From: a virus
Virus record (IMG/VR): IMGVR_UViG_3300020472_002812
Location: 1 to 36,933 of that record
Length of the DNA stretch: 36,933 nt
Direction: 5' to 3' (one strand)
In this document: positions 7,712 through 14,820 of the stretch, one piece after another
Position numbering within the stretch: the first letter of the stretch is position 1
Layout of the letters: each line of letters starts with the position of its first letter
The notes under the pieces: model-generated
Database searches by the model: none
What the model saw: only the letters and a program-made list of their open reading frames with translations
What the model was told of the DNA's origin: nothing
Position numbers and translations under genes: made by a program

Positions 7712-8307
7712 TGACGGATTCACCAGTTTTAAAAGTTAATTATGGAGATATGCCAGGTATGAAAAGTAAAACACAACTATTCTTTAAAAATTTAGAGTGG
7801 GGTATAAATATAAAATCTAATACTATGTATTTGACATACGAAATAGAACAAGATACATTGTATGCTGTAACCACTCGTTTTGATAACTTTCTACAACATA
7901 ACGAAGGTAAAGATATAAATTTAATAATTTCATCATATGGTGGGGATGTATATTCTATGTTAGGAATAATAGATTATTTTAAATCTTTACCAGTAAAGGT
8001 CAATACACATTGTCTTGGAGCCTGTATGTCAGCAGCCGCAGTAATACTTGCATGTGGAACTGGTAACAGAACAATCACAAAGAATTCTACGGTGATGGTT
8101 CACGAGGGTTCAGCATTTGAGAGTGGTAAAACCTCAGATGTTTTAAAAGGTGCAGACCACTTAAAAAAATTACAAAGTAATATAAATAGAATAATGGCAG
8201 AAGTCACAGGAAAAGACCAAGAATTTTGGGATAAGGTTTCACAACACGACACATATTTAACAGCAGAAGAATGTTTAGATTATGGTATAGTGGATGAAAT
8301 TATTTAA
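7711..8307 (+). CDS. clpP: ClpP-like serine protease
   Basis: 198 residues, the normal size of a ClpP subunit. SSYGGDVYSMLGIIDYF (74-90) is the 'NSPGGSV' oxyanion-hole helix, GACMSAAAVIL (103-113) holds the nucleophile Ser107, MVHEGS (129-134) the catalytic His131, and HDTYLTAEECLDYGIVDEI (179-197) the catalytic Asp180 and the 'TAxEAxxYGLID' signature. ClpP forms tetradecameric chambers fed by ClpX or ClpA. In phages the protein may serve as a prohead protease or redirect host proteolysis; there is no scaffold or capsid gene next to it here, so the second reading is slightly favoured. The symbol reflects family membership. Start ATG at 7711 follows AAGGAAG and overlaps the methyltransferase stop by one base. 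Confidence 0.85.
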   Translation: MTDSPVLKVNYGDMPGMKSKTQLFFKNLEWGINIKSNTMYLTYEIEQDTLYAVTTRFDNFLQHNEGKDINLIISSYGGDVYSMLGIIDYFKSLPVKVNTHCLGACMSAAAVILACGTGNRTITKNSTVMVHEGSAFESGKTSDVLKGADHLKKLQSNINRIMAEVTGKDQEFWDKVSQHDTYLTAEECLDYGIVDEII

Positions 8308-8314
8308 AAAATGG

Positions 8315-8343
8315 TTGACTTTTATGTTAATTATGTGTAAATT
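8315..8343 (+). promoter_or_regulatory. Candidate sigma70-type promoter
   Basis: TTGACT at 8315-8320 and TAAATT at 8338-8343 are separated by 17 bases, in one of the few intergenic gaps (8308-8366) of the window and upstream of a gene with a strong ribosome binding site. The -10 box matches only four of six consensus bases, and AT-rich sequence produces such matches by chance. Confidence 0.3.
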
Positions 8344-8366
8344 CCAGTATGGAAAGAGGAAATAAT

Positions 8367-8759
8367 ATGGCAGAAATGATAAGAGAATCTAAGAATAAAA
8401 AAGAAGTAAATTCTAAATCAACATCCATTATAAAACAGATGGAAAAAGAATGGCCAGAGATGACCAAAGAATTTAAAAGATTACAAAGGGAACAATACGA
8501 ATTGTTCTTACACAAGCAACACGATTACGGTCCAGGTAACATAAGTGTTGGAACACAATTACAAACCGAAGAAGAAATACATTTATCACTTACAGGTTTG
8601 TGGTTCAGAATGAATGATAAGATACAGAGGTTAAAAACTTTACTGATGACTAAAAGAGATAATGCAGTAGAAGGTGAACCGATGGAAGATGCTTATCTTG
8701 ATGTTTCCAACTATGGGATTATGGCGACAATCGTAAAAAATGGAAAGTGGGGAAAGTAA
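8367..8759 (+). CDS. DUF1599 / nucleotide modification-associated domain 1 protein
   Basis: The ATG at 8367 is preceded at six bases by AGAGGA and gives 130 residues; the ATG at 8349 lies within or just before this ribosome binding site and is unlikely. The family pattern is clear: YELFLHKQHDYGPGNIS (44-60), then GLWFRMNDKIQRLKTLL (77-93), then EPMEDAYLDVSNYGIMA (104-120) and the closing NGKW. These acidic and His residues resemble the metal-binding helices of all-alpha NTP pyrophosphohydrolases. Proteins of this family are common in phages with modified DNA bases and are thought to act on nucleotides. Its neighbour two genes upstream is a DNA methyltransferase and the next gene is a thioredoxin, giving a nucleotide/DNA-processing context. 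Confidence 0.7.
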   Translation: MAEMIRESKNKKEVNSKSTSIIKQMEKEWPEMTKEFKRLQREQYELFLHKQHDYGPGNISVGTQLQTEEEIHLSLTGLWFRMNDKIQRLKTLLMTKRDNAVEGEPMEDAYLDVSNYGIMATIVKNGKWGK

Positions 8760-8760
8760 T

Positions 8761-9009
8761 ATGAAAACCGCAAAGTATTTTACAGCCACATGGTGTGGCC
8801 CTTGTAAAGCATTCAAACCAGTAATGAATGAAATTAAAGGTGAGGGATACTCAATACAATTTATTGATGCAGATGACAATCAAGCTCTGATGCAACAACA
8901 TAATGTTAGAGCAGTTCCAACCACGATAATAGAAGAAAACGGAGTAGAAGTAGATAGGTTTATGGGAGCACTTCCAAAAGACCAAGTTATTCAAAAATTA
9001 AATGGCTAG
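8761..9009 (+). CDS. Thioredoxin-like protein
   Basis: 82 residues from the ATG at 8761, with GGGGAAAG about five bases upstream; the in-frame upstream start would extend into the previous gene. ATWCGPCKAFKP (9-20) is a classical thioredoxin active site with Cys12 and Cys15, and AVPTTII (51-57) contains the cis-proline (Pro53) facing it. It is shorter than bacterial thioredoxin (about 105 residues), in line with phage thioredoxin/glutaredoxin hybrids such as T4 NrdC. Likely roles are electron supply for ribonucleotide reductase or a redox helper; no nrd gene is in the window. It ends eight bases inside the next gene. Confidence 0.85.
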   Translation: MKTAKYFTATWCGPCKAFKPVMNEIKGEGYSIQFIDADDNQALMQQHNVRAVPTTIIEENGVEVDRFMGALPKDQVIQKLNG

Positions 9010-9853
9010 AAAAAAATCAATATCATATAGTCAGTTTGCACTATGGGAACAATGTCCCTATTCTTGGAAATTGACATATGTGGATAAGGCAATACCATTC
9101 ACAGATAATATCTATACAATGTTTGGTACAGCTATGCATGAAGTATTACAAGAATACCTAAGAGTTATGTATTCCGAAAGTATTGTAGAGGCTGACAAAT
9201 TACTTCTTAATGAAGAACTCGAAGATAGAATGAAAAAAATCTTTATGGAAATCAGACAGAAGAATGGTGGAGAAGAATTCTGTACTAAAAATGATATGTT
9301 AGAATTTTACAATGATGGATTAAAAATAATTGATTACTTCAAGAAGAAACGGAATCAGTATTTCAGTAAAAGAGGTTATGAATTGGCAGGTATAGAAACA
9401 CCACTTAGTTATGATTTACCTAACAATCTAAGATTTCGTGGGTTTATTGACTTGGTTATCAAGGATACGGTTAGAAATCGAATTAAGATTATTGATATCA
9501 AAACATCAACTTGGGGTTGGAATAAATACCAAAAAGCCGACAAGAATAAAACAGACCAATTATTATTGTATAAACAATTCTATTCGAAAGAATTTGATGT
9601 TCCAATGGATAGAATTGATGTAGAGTATTTTATAGTAAAGAGAAAGTTGTATGAGAATACAGACTTTCCACAAAAGAGAATACAGACTTTTATACCAGCA
9701 AATGGAAAACCATCTATTAATAAAGTTAATAGAAGATTGGAAGCATTTATGAAAGAGTGTTATGATCCTGATGGAAACATAATTGAACACAATTACGAAA
9801 AATGTTCACCTCAAAAGAAATGTAAATCATTTACTAAATGTAAGGATTTATAA
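9002..9853 (+). CDS. Cas4/RecB-like PD-(D/E)XK exonuclease with Fe-S cysteines
   Basis: 283 residues. The N-terminus SYSQFALWEQCPYSWKLTYV (9-28) is the Cas4/AddB-type start with Cys18. GTAMHEVLQ (42-50) gives the conserved His46, RFRGFIDLVI (144-153) the metal-binding Asp150, and IKIIDIKTS (161-169) the Asp165-x-Lys167 pair, followed by a Gln-Tyr helix (DQLLLYKQF). Three more cysteines at 268, 274 and 280 close the protein, so C18 plus this triplet should hold a 4Fe-4S cluster as in AddB and Cas4. No CRISPR array or cas gene is present, so a role in DNA recombination, end processing or host DNA degradation is more likely than adaptation. ATG at 9002 overlaps the thioredoxin gene. Confidence 0.8.
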   Translation: MARKKSISYSQFALWEQCPYSWKLTYVDKAIPFTDNIYTMFGTAMHEVLQEYLRVMYSESIVEADKLLLNEELEDRMKKIFMEIRQKNGGEEFCTKNDMLEFYNDGLKIIDYFKKKRNQYFSKRGYELAGIETPLSYDLPNNLRFRGFIDLVIKDTVRNRIKIIDIKTSTWGWNKYQKADKNKTDQLLLYKQFYSKEFDVPMDRIDVEYFIVKRKLYENTDFPQKRIQTFIPANGKPSINKVNRRLEAFMKECYDPDGNIIEHNYEKCSPQKKCKSFTKCKDL

Positions 9854-9880
9854 TACTTATTATGAAGATGGAGAAATAAA

Positions 9881-10333
9881 ATGGCAACCACAGGACAAAT
9901 ATATGCACTAAGACTTAAATTATCTGATTTTATTAATACAGAATATGAGTCATTAGTGATTGATAGGATTAATGAGGCAAATAAAACTCATACATTTAAA
10001 CTTCAGTTGTGGTATGATGAGGGAGAAGTAACTTCTAAAGACTTGAAATTATTTATGGAAAAGTATGAAAGTTTACTTCATTACAAAACAACAATAAGAC
10101 CAAACAGAGCTGTCGACCGCTCTCAATTTACTTGGTATGATATTATCCATCAAGAAGATATAGAAGAAGGATATCCATACAGATTTAGGTTTGTTGGAAG
10201 TGAGGATAGATTAACCTGTGTCTTTCAAGGAATAGAAAATTTTAAAAGTTGTTTATTATTTATTACTTCTGATAAACCATCAAAACAAGAAAAACCAAAA
10301 AGAAAGCAAAAAAGAAACGACTACGAGGATTAG
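9881..10333 (+). CDS. Hypothetical protein with basic C-terminal tail
   Basis: 150 residues; ATG preceded by TGGAGA at a good distance, after a 27-base gap. I do not recognise the fold. The sequence is soluble with alternating strands and helices; a Trp-Tyr-Asp segment (FTWYDIIHQEDIEEGYPYRF) lies near the middle, and the last 20 residues are Lys/Arg-rich (KPKRKQKRN), which suggests contact with nucleic acid. It sits between the Cas4-like nuclease and a SLOG-fold protein, so a DNA-linked role is plausible. A TATAAT sequence at 9849-9854 overlaps the upstream stop codon, but I see no matching -35 box, so it is not claimed as a promoter. Confidence 0.6.
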   Translation: MATTGQIYALRLKLSDFINTEYESLVIDRINEANKTHTFKLQLWYDEGEVTSKDLKLFMEKYESLLHYKTTIRPNRAVDRSQFTWYDIIHQEDIEEGYPYRFRFVGSEDRLTCVFQGIENFKSCLLFITSDKPSKQEKPKRKQKRNDYED

Positions 10334-10334
10334 T

Positions 10335-10739
10335 ATGAAGCGAATTGGTATAGTAGGAGCACGAACCTATACTAATAAAAGAAAAATAAAAGAATTTGTA
10401 TTTAAATTAAGAGAACAATTTGGTAATAAAGTTGAAATTATAAGTGGTGGACAACCAAAAGGAGCGGATGGTTACGCTAAGAAATTTGCACTTGAGTTCG
10501 ATATGAAATATGTAGAATTCCCACCAAGACATTATCAATATAACCAACATTGTATTTTAGAACAAAATCACTACGGAAAAAAATATCATATAACTAATTT
10601 CTTTGATAGAAATAAACAGATAGCAGAGTATAGTGATTGTATAGTTGCATTTATTCCAAATAATTATAGTTCAAGAGGAACATTAGATACGATTGAACAT
10701 GCACAAAAATTGAAAAAAAAAGTAGTTATTTTGGATTAA
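10335..10739 (+). CDS. SLOG-superfamily (DUF2493-like) nucleotide-binding protein
   Basis: 134 residues. The N-terminus MKRIGIVGARTYTN is a Rossmann-type first strand and loop, IISGGQPKGADGYAKKFA (35-52) is the characteristic SLOG glycine-rich loop 'SGGaxGaDxxA', and the end FFDRNKQIAEYSDCIVAFI followed by SRGTLDTIEHAQKLKKKVVI matches the family's 'RN..ia..aD.viaf..g.s.GT..ti..A...g..v' pattern. SLOG proteins bind nucleotides or nucleotide-derived ligands and include DprA and lysine-decarboxylase-like phosphohydrolases; phages carry many single-domain versions with unknown ligand. A two-base gap follows the previous gene, so they are co-transcribed. Confidence 0.7.
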   Translation: MKRIGIVGARTYTNKRKIKEFVFKLREQFGNKVEIISGGQPKGADGYAKKFALEFDMKYVEFPPRHYQYNQHCILEQNHYGKKYHITNFFDRNKQIAEYSDCIVAFIPNNYSSRGTLDTIEHAQKLKKKVVILD

Positions 10740-10751
10740 GGTGATACTTAT

Positions 10752-10765
10752 ATATATGTATATAT
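10752..10765 (+). promoter_or_regulatory. Candidate operator: imperfect AT inverted repeat
   Basis: The 14-base alternating AT stretch here is 12/14 self-complementary, lies immediately before the ribosome binding site of a ribbon-helix-helix gene, and is in the 36-base gap between genes. Autoregulation by such proteins through short palindromes is common, but simple AT alternation is palindromic by nature, so this is tentative. Confidence 0.2.
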
Positions 10766-10775
10766 GGAGATTAAA

Positions 10776-10973
10776 ATGAAAAGTGAAACAAAGCTCACTT
10801 CGGTTAAAATTATAACCGATTTGTATAAGAAATTTAAAGGTGTGGCTTTAAACGAAGAATTTACATTGCAAAAATTAGTAAACAGGTCAATGGATAAATA
10901 TTTAAAAGAAGAAGAATTTAAAAAGTCCATTGTGGAATATGATAATCTACAAATAAGTGGTAGTAATTTTTAA
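10776..10973 (+). CDS. Ribbon-helix-helix DNA-binding protein
   Basis: 65 residues from the ATG at 10776, which is spaced five bases after GGAGA; the ATG at 10764 overlaps that site. Residues about 6-46 follow the Arc/MetJ/CopG layout: a beta strand (KLTSVKIIT) that would pair between two subunits and touch the major groove, helix A (DLYKKFKGVALNEE), a turn, and helix B (TLQKLVNRSMDKYLKEE). The last 15 residues are polar and acidic. It probably acts as a small dimeric transcription regulator. It is the last gene before the glycan locus, so it might control it; that is inference from position only. Confidence 0.6.
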   Translation: MKSETKLTSVKIITDLYKKFKGVALNEEFTLQKLVNRSMDKYLKEEEFKKSIVEYDNLQISGSNF

Positions 10974-10991
10974 GTTATAAGGAAGGGTTGT

Positions 10992-12377
10992 ATGTCTAAA
11001 AAGAAAATTTTATTGTTGTCAGACGATTTAAGAATGAGTAGTGGAGTTGGTACGGTTTCTAAAAACTTTGTTCTCGGAACAATTGATAAATACGATTGGG
11101 TTCAAGCTGGTGGTGCTATAAAACATCCTGAAGAAGGTAAAGTTGTTGATATGAATAAATCAGTTCGAGAAGAAACTGGTATAGAAGATGCAAGTTTAAA
11201 GATTTATCCAATAAGTGGTTATGGTAATCAAGAGTTACTCAGACAACTTATGAATATGGAAAAGCCAGATGCTATATTACATTATACGGATCCAAGATTT
11301 TGGGAATGGTTGTATCAGATGGAGCACGAGATAAGACAAAATATTCCTATTTTCTATTATAATATTTGGGATGATTTACCATACCCAAGATATAATGAAT
11401 TTTTCTACGAGAGTTCTGATTTGATTATGAATATTTCTAAACAAACTGTAAATATTGTTAATAATTGTGCAGTAAAGAAACCAAGAACAGATTGGGATTG
11501 CACTTATGTTCCTCATGGGATTCCTGAAGAAAGTTTCTTCCCAATTGAAGAAATGGACAAGAAGGCACTTGATTTCAAAAAATCAATGTTACAGAATAAA
11601 GATTATGACTTTGTAGTGTTTTGGAACAATAGAAACATTCGTAGGAAATTACCAAGTGATGTAATAATGGCATATAAAACATTTTGTGATACTTTGACCA
11701 AAGAACAATCTAAAAAATGTGTATTAGTTATGCACACACAACCAATAGATGGAAATGGTACAGATTTACCTGCAGTGGTTAGGGAATTATGTCCTATGTA
11801 TGATGTTATATTTTCACATAAGAAATTAGAAGAAGAGCAGTTAAATTGGTTGTATAATATAGCAGATGTCCAAATCAATATGGCATCCAATGAGGGATTT
11901 GGATTAGGAACTGCAGAAGCAGTAATGGCAGGAACACCAACCATTGTAAATGTTACAGGTGGATTACAAGACCAATGTGGATTTAAATTAAAAGGTAAAC
12001 ACATTACCTACCAAGATTATACAGAAATTGTATCATTACACGATGATAAAAAATGGAAAGATAATCCTGATTTGACTTGGGGTGATTGGGTAAAACCAGT
12101 ATGGCCATCCAATCGTTCATTACAAGGTTCAATACCAACACCTTACATTTTTGATGACAGATGTAGGTGGGATGATGTAGCAGAAAGAATTAGAGAATGG
12201 TATGATATTCCAAAAGATGAAAGATTGAAGGCAGGATTAAAGGGCAGAGAGTGGATGCTAACAGAAGAAATTGGAATGTCATCAAAACATATGTGTGAAA
12301 GATTTGTCCACGACATGGAACAGGCATGGGAAAAGTGGACACCAAGAAAACGATTTACTTTACATAAAGTAGTATAA
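10992..12377 (+). CDS. GT4-family glycosyltransferase
   Basis: 461 residues with AAGGAAGGG before the ATG. N-terminal domain begins KKILLLSDDLRMSSGVGTVSKN in pieces, a GT-B loop for acceptor binding (SGVG). The C-terminal domain has VFWNNRNIRRKLP (209-221) and the retaining GT4 signature NEGFGLGTAEAVMAGTP (300-316) with the E-x7-E pair Glu301 and Glu309 that holds the nucleotide sugar. Known activity of the family: retaining transfer of a hexose or N-acetylhexosamine from UDP-, GDP- or ADP-sugars. Two Cys-rich stretches and a Trp-rich region after the signature (around 350-400) are unusual additions. This is the first gene of the long glycan block. Donor and acceptor cannot be predicted. Confidence 0.85.
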   Translation: MSKKKILLLSDDLRMSSGVGTVSKNFVLGTIDKYDWVQAGGAIKHPEEGKVVDMNKSVREETGIEDASLKIYPISGYGNQELLRQLMNMEKPDAILHYTDPRFWEWLYQMEHEIRQNIPIFYYNIWDDLPYPRYNEFFYESSDLIMNISKQTVNIVNNCAVKKPRTDWDCTYVPHGIPEESFFPIEEMDKKALDFKKSMLQNKDYDFVVFWNNRNIRRKLPSDVIMAYKTFCDTLTKEQSKKCVLVMHTQPIDGNGTDLPAVVRELCPMYDVIFSHKKLEEEQLNWLYNIADVQINMASNEGFGLGTAEAVMAGTPTIVNVTGGLQDQCGFKLKGKHITYQDYTEIVSLHDDKKWKDNPDLTWGDWVKPVWPSNRSLQGSIPTPYIFDDRCRWDDVAERIREWYDIPKDERLKAGLKGREWMLTEEIGMSSKHMCERFVHDMEQAWEKWTPRKRFTLHKVV

Positions 12378-12388
12378 GGAGAAATTAA

Positions 12389-12529
12389 ATGATAGGTTTA
12401 GAAAAGTTTCTAAAAGTTATAGATGATGTTACCACATTTATCATTGGTGATAAAAGAAGTGGTGATGATAGACGAGTAAAAAAATCTAAAAGAAAGAAAA
12501 CTCGTAGAAAAACAGTTCGTAGGAAATAA
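12389..12529 (+). CDS. Small highly basic protein (46 residues)
   Basis: This short gene fills the only apparent gap between the two GT4 genes. ATG at 12389 is preceded by AAGGAGA at five bases, an excellent ribosome binding site, and the frame ends at TAA 12527-12529 just before the AAGGA of the next gene. The first 20 residues are mixed hydrophobic (MIGLEKFLKVIDDVTTFIIG); the remaining 26 hold about 16 Lys/Arg (for example RVKKSKRKKTRRKTVRRK). It could bind nucleic acid, an acidic glycan or the membrane, or be a small virion protein. The strong ribosome binding site and exact fit between neighbours are the main reasons to call it a gene. Confidence 0.65.
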   Translation: MIGLEKFLKVIDDVTTFIIGDKRSGDDRRVKKSKRKKTRRKTVRRK

Positions 12530-12538
12530 GGATAAAAA

Positions 12539-13876
12539 ATGAGTTATAAACCTTTAGTATTAGTTACAGCACCAGTAGGAACAAGAAGTGGTTATGGCTC
12601 TCATAGTAGGGATATTGTGAGGTCATTGATTGATATGGACAAATTTGATATTAAAATATGGCCAGTTCGTTGGGGTTCTACACCACAGAATGCACTTGAC
12701 CAAAAGAACCCAAAGGATATTCCTATTATCGAAAGATTACTTCCCTCACCAAATATGGATAGAAAACCAGATGTTCATATTCATATCGTAGTTCCAAATG
12801 AATTTCAACCATTGGGAACTTATAACATTGGAATTACTGCAGGATTAGAAACTACGGTTTGTCCTCCTGAATGGGTAGATGGGTTGAATAGGATGGATTT
12901 AAATATAGTTCCTGCTACTTTTATAAAAACAATTATTGAAGAATTAAAATTTGATAAAATTGATAAGAACACTAAACAAAAAGTGGGTGTGATTGGTTCG
13001 GAAAAACCTATTGAAGTATTGTTTGAAGGTGCAGATATTGATATTTATAAACCAGTTAGGGAATTTTCAAAAGATTTGGTTGATGAGTTTGAAGGGATAA
13101 AAGAAGATTTTTGTTTTCTGTTCGTAGGTCATTGGTTACAAGGAAATCTTGGACACGACAGAAAAGATTTGGGAATGTTGATAAAAACATTCTTAGAAAC
13201 TTTTAAGAATCAAACAAAACAACCAGCATTAATACTTAAAACTTCAGGAGCTTCACCATCCATATTGGATAGAGAAGATATAACAAAGAAAGTAGAACAA
13301 ATTAAAGCTGGTATCGAAGGTAAATTACCGAGTATTTACTTCCTACATGGTGATTTAGAAGATGAAGAAATGAATGATTTGTATAACCACCCAAAAGTAA
13401 AGGCTCATGTTTCTTTCACACACGGAGAGGGATTTGGTCGTCCATTACTTGAGGCTTCTCTTTCAGAAAAACCAGTTATAGCACCGAATTGGAGTGGTCA
13501 TACAGATTTTTTGAGTCAGAAAGACGCAGTATTACTACCTGGTAGTCTTAATGATGTGAAAAAAGAATCGTTTCCAAAGGGTATGTGGATAGAGGGTACA
13601 AAGTGGTTTACGGTAAATTATAATTACGCATCAAAAACTATGAAAGATGTATTTGAGAATTATAATAAATACATAGTAAAGGGAAAGAAACTTTCCATAA
13701 TGAATCAATCAAAATTTTCACTTGATAAGATGACTGAAAAGTTTGAAGGAATATTAGATAAACATCTTCCTAAATTTGTAGAACAACCAAAATCAGTAGA
13801 TTTAAAGTTACCTAAATTAAAAAAGGTTGGTAAACCAAAGAAGATTGAATTACCAAAACTAAAAAAGGTGAATTAG
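12539..13876 (+). CDS. GT4-family glycosyltransferase with basic repeat tail
   Basis: 445 residues, ATG with AAGGA upstream. N-terminal GT-B domain starts with VTAPVGTRSGYGSHSRD (9-25), the acceptor-side glycine loop. The C-terminal domain has FVGHWLQG (195-202) and the signature HGEGFGRPLLEASLSEKPV (295-313) with Glu297 and Glu305. The end of the protein is unusual: a Lys/Pro-rich tail carries LPKLKKV twice (around residues 424-445), about 25 residues beyond the catalytic fold, which may tether the enzyme to acidic membrane lipid or nucleic acid. The very basic 46-residue protein directly upstream has similar charge. It is a second GT4 member distinct from the gene at 10992, not a tandem copy. 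Confidence 0.85.
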   Translation: MSYKPLVLVTAPVGTRSGYGSHSRDIVRSLIDMDKFDIKIWPVRWGSTPQNALDQKNPKDIPIIERLLPSPNMDRKPDVHIHIVVPNEFQPLGTYNIGITAGLETTVCPPEWVDGLNRMDLNIVPATFIKTIIEELKFDKIDKNTKQKVGVIGSEKPIEVLFEGADIDIYKPVREFSKDLVDEFEGIKEDFCFLFVGHWLQGNLGHDRKDLGMLIKTFLETFKNQTKQPALILKTSGASPSILDREDITKKVEQIKAGIEGKLPSIYFLHGDLEDEEMNDLYNHPKVKAHVSFTHGEGFGRPLLEASLSEKPVIAPNWSGHTDFLSQKDAVLLPGSLNDVKKESFPKGMWIEGTKWFTVNYNYASKTMKDVFENYNKYIVKGKKLSIMNQSKFSLDKMTEKFEGILDKHLPKFVEQPKSVDLKLPKLKKVGKPKKIELPKLKKVN

Positions 13877-13877
13877 T

Positions 13878-14336
13878 ATGGAAAGAGTAATAGATTGTCC
13901 AGTATGTTTTGACCACGATGCCTGTTTTGAGGATACACAAGAAAAATTCAATTCGTATATGTGTTTTAATTGTGGATTTATGAGTAATAGTATTTATACC
14001 GAAGATAATTTAAATCAGATTGAAAATTCTTCTAAACTTGTAAATGAATTAAAATTCTACGATGAGGAGAGAAAAATATATTGGTATCCATCGGTAGTTA
14101 ATATGGGAGCTAAAGGAATTATTTTTCCTGAAGGTTCTCCTGACAATTGGTATTGGAAGTATGCAGAAGTAGTTCAAATAGAACAAGAAGAACAATTAGA
14201 TTATCCAATTCCAGGTGAAGAAGGTAAATTTTATACAGAAAAACTTGATGTAGAAAATGCTACATCATTTGGTCAATATGAATTTTTAGAGGCATGTAAG
14301 AAAATGGGTATAACTATGGATGTTCCTAATGTCTAA
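13878..14336 (+). CDS. Zinc-ribbon protein of unknown function
   Basis: 152 residues, one base after the previous stop. Two Cys pairs, CPVC (7-10) and CFNC (29-32), with an 18-residue spacing form a probable zinc ribbon. The remainder is acidic and soluble, with a Trp-Tyr cluster (NWYWKYAE) in the middle and a helical end. Such N-terminal ribbons occur in late or DNA-linked phage proteins, but I cannot name this one. It lies within the glycan block between a GT4 gene and another hypothetical gene. The family seems to travel with its downstream neighbour, an inference from the tight overlap only. Confidence 0.6.
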   Translation: MERVIDCPVCFDHDACFEDTQEKFNSYMCFNCGFMSNSIYTEDNLNQIENSSKLVNELKFYDEERKIYWYPSVVNMGAKGIIFPEGSPDNWYWKYAEVVQIEQEEQLDYPIPGEEGKFYTEKLDVENATSFGQYEFLEACKKMGITMDVPNV

Positions 14337-14820
14337 GATTGGAACAAGTTGGAATCGAGTTGAACCTGGTGATATTGTTTCGTTTAAATATCAATCGGTG
14401 GTAGATAAATCAAAACAGGCTAAAACATCCACCATCTTGGTATTGAATACACGATTTCAGAAGAAGTTAAAGAATGGTGATATTGGATATTATTTGAATG
14501 GTATGAAATTAGAAGGTTCTAATATATCAGTATTTGGTAATAGAGATAGTGCATATCAGTTATTAACCGAAGTAGGTGGTTTGGAAATCGTAGACTTACA
14601 AAATGAGATATATAAGGTAAACATCGAAAGTAAATATATTGGAACTTGGGGTGCTAACGAAAAGTTATATGTAGCATTACAGAAAACACCAGAAGGAAAG
14701 AAGGCACAATTCAGAACATATGATTGGAATCAATGTAGAAAAAGTGCTGTATTTTTTGAACCAATAAAATTACCTATGAAGAAGGTGATGAGGTTAGCAG
14801 AACAACAAGGTATTAGATGA
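14329..14820 (+). CDS. Hypothetical protein
   Basis: 163 residues from the ATG at 14329, which overlaps the previous gene by eight bases like many junctions here; an alternative ATG three codons upstream (14320) cannot be excluded and neither has a clear ribosome binding site. The sequence is soluble and beta-rich: WNRVEPGDIVSFKYQS near the start looks like a small barrel strand-loop, followed by a Lys/Gly-rich mid region. C-terminal part is basic (KLPMKKVMRLAEQQGIR). I do not recognise the family. It ends with an overlap of four bases (ATGA) into a GT2 gene, so it is translated with the glycan genes. Confidence 0.6.
   Translation: MSKIGTSWNRVEPGDIVSFKYQSVVDKSKQAKTSTILVLNTRFQKKLKNGDIGYYLNGMKLEGSNISVFGNRDSAYQLLTEVGGLEIVDLQNEIYKVNIESKYIGTWGANEKLYVALQKTPEGKKAQFRTYDWNQCRKSAVFFEPIKLPMKKVMRLAEQQGIR

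Noticed and set aside
7309-8188. TATAAATA sequences (T4 late promoter consensus) at 7309-7316, 7803-7810 and 8181-8188
   Set aside because: All lie inside the methyltransferase and ClpP genes, not before a gene, and such words are expected by chance in AT-rich DNA.
9002-9853. Cas4-like protein as evidence of a CRISPR system
   Set aside because: No repeat-spacer array, cas1 or cas2 is seen in the window; Cas4/RecB-like nucleases are common in phages without CRISPR.
9849-9854. Perfect TATAAT before the hypothetical gene at 9881
   Set aside because: No -35-like hexamer at 16-18 bases upstream, and it overlaps the stop codon of the previous gene.
11603-12004. 133-codon open frame on the minus strand within the first GT4 gene
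   Set aside because: It mirrors a strong coding frame with clear GT4 motifs, has no ribosome binding site and no recognisable motif; other minus-strand frames (for example 19464-19739, 21197-21514, 35307-35642) are rejected for the same reason.
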